Positions 57,081 through 64,000 of a DNA stretch of 64,000 nt are shown in pieces. Source of the DNA: Pyrenula massariospora. Lineage: Eukaryota; Ascomycota; Eurotiomycetes; Pyrenulales; Pyrenulaceae. How positions within the stretch are numbered: the first letter of the stretch is position 1; each line of letters opens with the position of its first letter. The notes below the pieces were generated by a model. It was not told the origin of the DNA. It ran no database searches and worked only from the letters and a program-made list of their open reading frames with translations. The DNA lies in assembly GCA_021030905.1 (NCBI GenBank), contig JAGFMI010000025.1, positions 1 through 64,000 on the forward strand. The letters are read 5' to 3'. The translations under genes and the position numbers were made by a program.

Positions 57081-60000
57081 ATGCTCCGCCGCCCAAGCTT
57101 GCCATGGAGAGCTGCGCTCAACGCTCACAATAGAGTCTTTCCACGAAAAGCCTCAGGATTTGCAACATATCTACGGCGTAATTACCTTTATGCTCCAACA
57201 GACCGAAGATTTATATCTTCAACACGCCATTTCTCAACTCACCCATTGCAGCAGAAAGAGAAGCCACCGGATGATGCGCCAGTTACGGAAACCCATCCCG
57301 AAAAGGACATTGAGAAGGAAAAGGTTGAGAATGAACTCAAGGAGTCTTCGAGAGTCGATAATACAGCGGAGTCGAAAACTTCAGACCCGGCTCCTATACC
57401 TCAACCCGCTTCGAGCGATGGCCGACCTGCTACTGCTGGGAGTGGCGGAGAATCAGGTGGCAACATTCCTCCATCAGGGGGAGATGGTGGTCGAAGAGGT
57501 CGGAAGCCATCTGCAGAAAAAGCCCTCTCCAAACCAACAGTTCCTGAGATATACCCTCAGGTAATGGCAATACCAATTGCATCGAGACCGCTTTTTCCAG
57601 GATTCTACAAAGCCATCACTATAAGGGATCCCAGCGTTATAGCTGCAATTCAAGAAATGCTTAGAAGAGGGCAACCATATGTCGGAGCATTTCTCTTCAA
57701 AGACGAAAATAACAAGAGCGACACGATTGAGAAGATTGAGGATGTCTATGATACAGGCGTCTTTGCTCAAGTAACCAGTGCACTCCCTGTACATGGGGAG
57801 CAATCAAGTCTTACTGCAGTGTTTTACCCCCACCGTAGGATCAAGTTGACAAAATTGCTGCCACCATCACGGCCTGATCAACCTTCTGTCGTCAATGTCA
57901 TTCCAATTGACCAATCAGAAGACAAGAAGACTTCAAGTGACGGGCCTTCAGACGCCCGAGGAGACGTGGTAGCAAGCTTTGAAGAGTCAAACAAAGAACA
58001 ACCCGAGGCCAGATTCGAACACTACGAACCGACAGCCTTTCTCCGCAAGTTTCCCGTTTCGATTGTGAATGTTGAAAATCTCACTGAAGAGCCCTTTGAC
58101 AAGAAGAACCCTGCAATAAAAGCCATCACATCCGAAATCGTCAACGTGTTCAAAGAGGTTGCAAACCTCAACCCTCTTTTCCGCGACCAAATATCTTCTT
58201 TTAGTGTCTCATCCTCGGCTGGGAATGTTATCGAAGACCCTGCAAAGCTAGCTGATTTTGCAGCCGCAGTGTCACAGGGCGAAGATCACGAGCTGCAAGA
58301 GGTTCTTGCAAATATAAACGTTGAGGAGAGATTACATAAATCTCTCATGGTGTTGAAAAAAGAGTTGATGAATGCACAGCTTCAATCAAAAATTTCTAAA
58401 GACGTTGAGATGAAAATACAGAAGAGGCAAAGAGAATATTGGCTTTTGGAACAAATGAAAGGGATTAAGCGAGAATTGGGAATTGAGTCAGACGGCAGAG
58501 ATAAGCTCGTAGAAAAATTCAGGGAAAAAGCTACGAAACTTGCTATGCCAGAAGCTGTGAGCAAGGTGTTTGATGAAGAGATTAACAAGCTTGCACATCT
58601 AGAACCTGCAGCATCAGAGTTCAATGTCACACGGAATTATCTCGACTGGCTGACTCAAATACCATGGGGCCAAAAAAGTGCTGAAAATTTCGGGATTCAA
58701 AATGCCATGAAGGTTCTAGACGAAGACCATTATGGGCTAAAGGACGTTAAGGATCGGATACTGGAGTTTATCGCTGTTGGCAAGCTGCGAGGTACCGTGG
58801 AAGGGAAGATCCTTTGTTTCGTGGGGCCACCGGGAGTTGGCAAGACGTCGATAGGGAAAAGTATTGCCCGGGCTCTTAACAGACAGTACTACCGCTTCAG
58901 CGTTGGTGGGTTAACGGACGTTGCTGAAATCAAAGGCCACCGTCGAACATACGTTGGCGCTCTGCCAGGACGAATTATTCAAGCACTCAAGAAATGTCAG
59001 ACAGAAAATCCGCTCATTCTCATAGATGAAGTTGACAAGATTGGACGCGGCCATCAAGGAGACCCCTCATCTGCTTTACTTGAATTGCTCGATCCCGAAC
59101 AGAACAACTCATTTCTGGACCACTACATGGATGTGCCAGTCGATCTTTCAAAGGTTTTGTTCGTCTGCACTGCTAACATGACCGACACTATTCCACGACC
59201 ACTTCTTGATCGTATGGAGATGATTGAGCTCAGTGGATATGTCGCGGATGAGAAGAAAGCAATTGCAGACCGATACCTTGCACCTCAAGCTAAAGACATC
59301 AGTGGCCTCAAGGATGTGGACGTAAAGCTCAATGAAGATGCCATCGAGGAGCTCATCAACAAATACTGCCGCGAGTCTGGCGTTAGAAACCTCAAAAAGC
59401 AAATCGAGAAGGTTTATCGGAAATCAGCACTCAAAATCATTCAGGATCTTGGTGAAGAAGTGCTACCCGAGTCCGCTGCTTTGACCGACGAAGGCAAGGC
59501 TGCGCTAGACGAAGCCAACAAGAGCACTTCAGATGTTAAAGACACGCCAAATAACATTGAAAAAGAGACCACTGAGAGACCTCGGCTTGCACTCAAAGTT
59601 CCCGGAAATGTCCATGTCGAAATCGGCAAAGACAATCTGAAAGACTATGTTGGCCCGCCAATCTTCACGTCCGATAGATTATACGACACTACACCGACGG
59701 GTGTTGCCATGGGCTTGGCTTGGACCTCAATGGGTGGTGCTGCCCTCTATGTCGAATCGATCCTGGAGTCTGCACTCTCACATTTGTCCCGACCGGGTCT
59801 AGAACGCACTGGTAATCTCCAAGCCGTTATGAAAGAGTCAACCACCATTGCGTACTCCTTTGCCAAGTCTCTGCTTGCGAGCCGGTTTCCCGATAACAAG
59901 TTCTTTGACCACGCGCGGCTACACTTACATTGTCCCGAAGGTGCAGTTCCAAAGGATGGTCCAAGCGCAGGAATCACGATGGCGACGAGCTTGCTGAGTC

Positions 60001-60400
60001 TTGCTTTGGGGGAGAGCGTTGATGGAGCTATGGCGATGACTGGAGAATTGACGGTTACGGGCAAGGTCTTGCGGATTGGAGGGCTGAGAGAGAAGACTGT
60101 TGCAGCGAGAAGGGCGGGCGCTACTAGAATTATCTTTCCAAGGGAGAATTGGGGTGACTGGTGTGAGTTGCCTGAGGTAAGCCATGGTTGTTTTCCTTCT
60201 TGTGCCTTAAAATCTACAGACAGATGCTGATAGCTCACCTCCAGAACATTAAAGAGGGCATTGAAGGCATAGCTGTTGACTGGTATGACGATGTTTTCAG
60301 CATAGTCTTCCCCAGCATTGATTCCGAGACCGCGAGTAATCTCTGGAAGGAGCAATTGAAGAAACCGCCTGAGGCGAAGGGCGCAAGCGAGGACGAATGA
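57081..60400 (+). CDS. pim1: Mitochondrial Lon protease Pim1
   Basis: ATP-dependent serine protease of the mitochondrial matrix that removes oxidised and misfolded proteins and supports mtDNA maintenance. Two exons, 57081-60176 and 60245-60400, join across a 68-bp intron for 1083 aa. An Arg-rich presequence (about residues 1-55) and a disordered acidic, Gly-rich linker precede the substrate-binding LON domain, which starts EIYPQVMAIPIASRPLFPGF. The AAA+ module has Walker A GPPGVGKTS (about 582-590) and Walker B NPLILIDEVDKIG. The proteolytic domain has PTGVAMGLAWTSMGGAAL, then the catalytic serine in PKDGPSAGITMAT (about 962) and the lysine in TGKVLRIGG (about 995). The last exon supplies IKEGIEGIAVDWYDDVF, the conserved C-terminus; without splicing the protein would end in 18 unrelated residues. 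Confidence 0.96.
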
Positions 60401-63248
60401 GCTTTTCAATATCGATAAAATCTACGAATTCATGTCCACTGTTTGTCCATTGCGAAGGCGCAGTGTTGTGCATTGAGTGGTGTTCTCAAAAGGTATCGGT
60501 TTGCTCAACATTGTTTTGCATCACACGCCAGCCAGGATCGGCTGGGCTCGGGGATGGCTCTATGAGCATGCATGACGGATCTCTTCTCTGGACGGGATGT
60601 ACCATATTACTAGGCTACCAGGTGGACTGCATATAGAATGAAATCTGACATATTGGGTTTGGTTCGACGGTGGTGCGGTTGGCAATCCAAGCTTCGGCTT
60701 TAGAGAAATTACTGCAACCTTGCCATAAACTATGCTGCCCAACGTTGAACAGCTGAGAACCTCACCGTTTATTCTCATGATCCTCGGCAAACAGATCATG
60801 GCATCAAATTAGCGCTCGGCTTCAGACATTCTTCGGCTTGCCAAACCATCCATGGTCAGCCTCGTAATGTGCGGCTCGCTGATTGGAAGATATGCGACGT
60901 GATTATCAAGTCTTCGCAGCTGAAGGATCTAGAGTAGATCCTTTGACGCCTTGTCACACGAGTAGGGCTGACATTATAGTATTCGGTTCCTTTGACTTCA
61001 TTCAGCGCTTTCTGCTTTGGGTCGACTTTACTCTGGTTGTCCTGCGATCTCTGCTACACCCATCCCTGCAAATTGTCGTCCAGGGATCACTAAATGACGA
61101 CGGTCGGACTTGCAGCGAGACACGAAAATTCTTGAGATCTGTCGCAGGCCAGAGTGGTCGTAATGTCTAGTAAACGGCACCTCCCACACTACTGCACGAT
61201 CTACTTTAGACAATGAGGTTGAATGGCCATTGAGATTTTCTCCCACTTGCGCCGCAAACCTCAATCTTAGTGGGAAAGGCACAACAACGATCGCGCACAC
61301 GTCAAGACCCACAACTCGGCCAATATAACGGCAATTGCGCCGTAAATTAGATAAATAGAGGTAGTGGGAGAGGAACAGTTCAGACACTGCATTGCAAGGC
61401 TCAACAGTCACCGCTCGGTCCATGGCTTGAGAATCGAGACCGTGATGCACCTTGGGGCGGACGCAGACAAAGGGGACGGTGTACATCATGACTGGGTAAT
61501 GGAGGCCAAATGTATCAGTCATATCGCCGTAAAAGAGGTTTTGCGAGACATGTGAGAATAAACTGTAGACCAGAGGAAAGGGTGTTAGTGAGTACGCACA
61601 TCATCTCGCCTGACAATAAGACCATTCTGGCCACAGGGGCTCCACCATTTTCAGTAGGCAGCCAATCAAAAAATATGAGATGATCTGTATCAGGAAAAAA
61701 ACACGGCTAATATCAGCAAGCGATTATAACGCTCTTTGATGATGATGTCGGCCGTGACCCGGCCATGTCATAACAATGTCAAGGTCAGGGGCAGCGGGAG
61801 ACAGTAGCTCCCGCGACAATCGTCTAAGTTAGACAGTACAACGGCCTCGTGGAAACGGGCCGGCCTTTCGAGAATAGAGTTCACGGATCAAAAGCGGTAC
61901 TTCCGTGGGGAAAAGGGCTGCATGAACCTCTCCGGTTTATGGGGATATTGAAATTAAGTGCATCGACTAGCCGGCGAGTGGTCGATATGGTCAGTGAATG
62001 CCCAAATGAGGCAGCCAAAGAGGAGGAGTTGAGAGCGAGGACCGGCGTATCAAGTTGGCGTTGCAGGAGACTACTGCAATGGTAAGGATGGAGCGAATAT
62101 GAGATGAGACGAGCATGGAAGACTTCCGGGGAAGGATGCCAAAGTAATCGTGAACAACAATCTAACAGAACCGCATTAGGGATACAAATATAGCCGTTTT
62201 CCGTGAAGCGCTCGGTGCCTGAGCACTTCCTGATCGTGTACTGGAGAGGGAATACTGTTTAGAGCGTGCACGGCAACTACGAGTAGTTCCACGCGATAGT
62301 GTCGAGAGGTTGGGTTAGTCGGGGTTGGAATTTCGGCCATTATTGGAGCCAACGCATCTGCAAGGGTCGTAAAGGGGTTTAACGTTCGCCCACGGAAAGG
62401 ATGCGAGATCTGCCTCGTCGATATTGTTGTTGACGCCGGTCCTCTTGCTGCCCAAGGGGGAGGGGCCCGGACAACGACTGCTCCAGCGCTGACGTGCTCT
62501 TTGCAGAGTGATGCGATCTCGGAGGGAAGCTTTGTGAGACGCGCTGGAAAGTGGTACAGATGGAGATGACCCTTGCGAGGTGTCTTGAGAAATTGTATAA
62601 CCTAGCTTTGAGAGGGAGGTGGAGGAGGAAGTGGTTGTGGTGGTGTGGTCGTAGTGGTGGTGGTGGTTGGGGAGAGTCACTCACGAGCGGCGCTTTTGGA
62701 GATCGACCCCTCCCCCGCGAGACTTTGGGGGAATATGCAAACTTTACTGTAGATAGGTTTCGTGCAGATGCTGCTCATTTCGCTCTCATCGGGCGTGAAA
62801 AGAATCACACTCTTTGTCCAACTCTGCTAGCGAGACCTGGTGGGCACCCTACCCCCGGTTATTTCGTGTCATTTTCTACTGCCATTGGCGGTGAGGACCG
62901 GCCACACAGCCTTGCTGTCGGGCACTTCGTCTGACAAACTGTGTGACACCTCAATCTTCGAATTGACACTCCTGCTGATTCCGTTGGATGCCTCCGCTTT
63001 TTAAACCCCCGGACGGTATTTTCTATTCGATATCTTCCTCCCTGGTGCTGTGTCTACTCCTCCTGCCCTAAATGCCTGTGCTGCCTCTTTTGCAGCCCAA
63101 CTTTTGAGATTCCTTCCCGTCCAGGATATCTGCTGGATAGACATCCAATTCCGCTCTCGGGAGTTGCTATACATGGAAGGCGGCATTGACGCAACTATAC
63201 AAACCATCCGGAGCTCCCACGTCAGTCCTGCCTGGAGATGTTGTCCTG
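60401..63248. other. Large gene-free interval
   Basis: About 2.8 kb. Frames such as 61028-61522 minus (164 codons), 62315-62680 minus (His/Thr/Ser-rich) and 62551-62934 plus lack motifs and often overlap each other. The section at 62600-62680 is a GGT/GGA-rich purine tract that explains the low-complexity frames there. It probably contains the 3' region of pim1 and the long promoter and leader of the next gene. Confidence 0.45.
62605..62676 (+). repeat. GGA/GGT trinucleotide-rich tract
   Basis: A stretch of imperfect gga, gtg and ggt triplets. It is the likely cause of the poly-His/Thr-like antisense frame. It may be a slippage-prone promoter element of the downstream gene. Confidence 0.6.
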
Positions 63249-64000
63249 ATGGACCCATTCGTGATGGCAGTCCGGATCGCCGACAGTCCCGCCCTGGAAT
63301 TCGAACCAGAGTACCATGTCAAGAACCCTTCGAAGAATAGCATGTGGCAACGGCTAGGTCTGGGCAAGCTCTTTGCGAAAGATGGGGATAGATGTGAGCA
63401 GCAGTCACCATCTTGGGACCCAGAGGCGAGAGCAGCGTTGAAAAGGAATTGGTCTAGAAGAGTTGGTGTCGGCCTCCCTCGAGCGCCCACATTCAAACGT
63501 CAAAATTCGGAACGGAGGGAGCATCTAGAGCCAGTGAAGCCGTGTCCGGAGGAGAAACGTGCACTGTCACTTACGAGGCAACGCGCTTTCAGTCTCCATC
63601 GTCCTCGGTCTTCTTCCACACCTCCACCGATTCCCGCTCCTCGAGTCTCTGCCCCGGCAATCACCCAGAGTAATGACTTTCCTGAGCTATCCCATGCTAG
63701 CACCGCTCCTGAATACAATGAAGCCACAAGTCATAAATCAGAGCAAGGCGAGGAACCGTCTCAAGAGCTTAGACAAACTTTGTCCCAAACCTTCTCCGAA
63801 GGACGTTCACCGTCCCAGTTTGATGGAGAAGACGGCGACCAAGATGAGCTCAGCGCGGAATTGGATAGTAAATGGATACTCAATCTTAGCATGCATTTCC
63901 GAGACAAGTCAGATCGAGAAAAATTCTTTGTAACATATGCTCAAGAGCCAACTCGATGGAAACGAGTTACGGTGTCATGCGACTATCGGACCGCTGAGCC
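63249..64000 (+). CDS. Large conserved protein, 5' part only
   Basis: A plus-strand frame is open from about 63143 to the window end without a stop. The first ATG in it is at 63249 (MDPFVMAVRIADSPALEFEP), so this is the likely start, though an upstream exon could lead in. The visible 250 residues have a conserved-looking opening (NPSKNSMWQRLGLGKLFAKD), a disordered Arg/Ser/Pro-rich linker (HRPRSSSTPPPIPAPRVSAP), an acidic part, and then a folded segment: SKWILNLSMHFRDKSDREKF, then FVTYAQEPTRWKRVTVSCDY. This last piece recalls a domain found in large uncharacterised filamentous-ascomycete proteins. I cannot name the function. No signal peptide or membrane segment is visible. Confidence 0.75.
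   Translation, partial: MDPFVMAVRIADSPALEFEPEYHVKNPSKNSMWQRLGLGKLFAKDGDRCEQQSPSWDPEARAALKRNWSRRVGVGLPRAPTFKRQNSERREHLEPVKPCPEEKRALSLTRQRAFSLHRPRSSSTPPPIPAPRVSAPAITQSNDFPELSHASTAPEYNEATSHKSEQGEEPSQELRQTLSQTFSEGRSPSQFDGEDGDQDELSAELDSKWILNLSMHFRDKSDREKFFVTYAQEPTRWKRVTVSCDYRTAE

Noticed and set aside
62315-62684. His/Thr/Ser-rich minus-strand frames near 62.5 kb
   Set aside because: They are produced by a GGT/GGA-rich tract on the plus strand and show no protein-family features.
1-64000. Retroelements, LTRs, virus-like elements or CRISPR arrays
   Set aside because: No long terminal repeats, reverse-transcriptase, integrase or capsid motifs, and no spaced direct repeats were seen on either strand.

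Overview
This window is a chromosome end of a filamentous ascomycete (Pezizomycotina). It opens with twelve and a half CCCTAA telomere units. The genes carry short (45-70 bp) GT-AG introns with CTAAC/CTAAT branch sites, and the protein set (Zn2Cys6 regulator, CreA, rhodopsin-like membrane protein, SnoaL-like protein, BRO1, Mdj1, Pim1) is typical of that group. The protein sequences feel closest to Leotiomycetes, but that is an impression I could not test.

Layout. (1) 0-22.4 kb is a gene-poor subtelomeric accessory zone: a dienelactone hydrolase ending 72 bp from the telomere repeats, 5.5 kb with only a gene remnant, a Zn2Cys6 regulator, a small beta-carbonic anhydrase, a MITE-like inverted-repeat element, an NmrA-like oxidoreductase, about 4 kb of decayed coding sequence, a doubtful secreted metallopeptidase-like gene, a SnoaL-like protein and a rhodopsin-like integral membrane protein. 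(2) From 22.7 kb the content changes sharply to conserved genes: a RAD51-paralogue ATPase, a disordered conserved protein, an NCS1 permease, a MOSC (mARC-like) protein, a GT25 glycosyltransferase, a TPT/DMT transporter, RAD4/XPC, SAP30, the carbon catabolite repressor CreA in a wide gene-free setting, an allantoate-type MFS transporter, BRO1, the divergent mitochondrial pair MDJ1/PIM1, and the start of a large conserved protein cut by the window end.

How the genes work together. The clearest functional link is the head-to-head pair of the mitochondrial matrix J-protein Mdj1 and the Lon protease Pim1, which share a 369-bp intergenic region and cooperate in matrix protein quality control in yeast. 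The accessory genes near the telomere (hydrolase, oxidoreductase, SnoaL-like protein, regulator) could form a small catabolic or secondary-metabolism set, but no backbone enzyme is present and the link is only proximity.

Most gene models here were assembled from the sequence by joining exons across introns; where the joined exons give a length divisible by three and restore a known family motif, this is stated. The most unusual gene-structure details are a 6-nt microexon in the TPT transporter, a 48-nt in-frame intron in the NCS1 permease, and two competing donors four bases apart in the MDJ1 presequence. I found no convincing undescribed multi-gene system.
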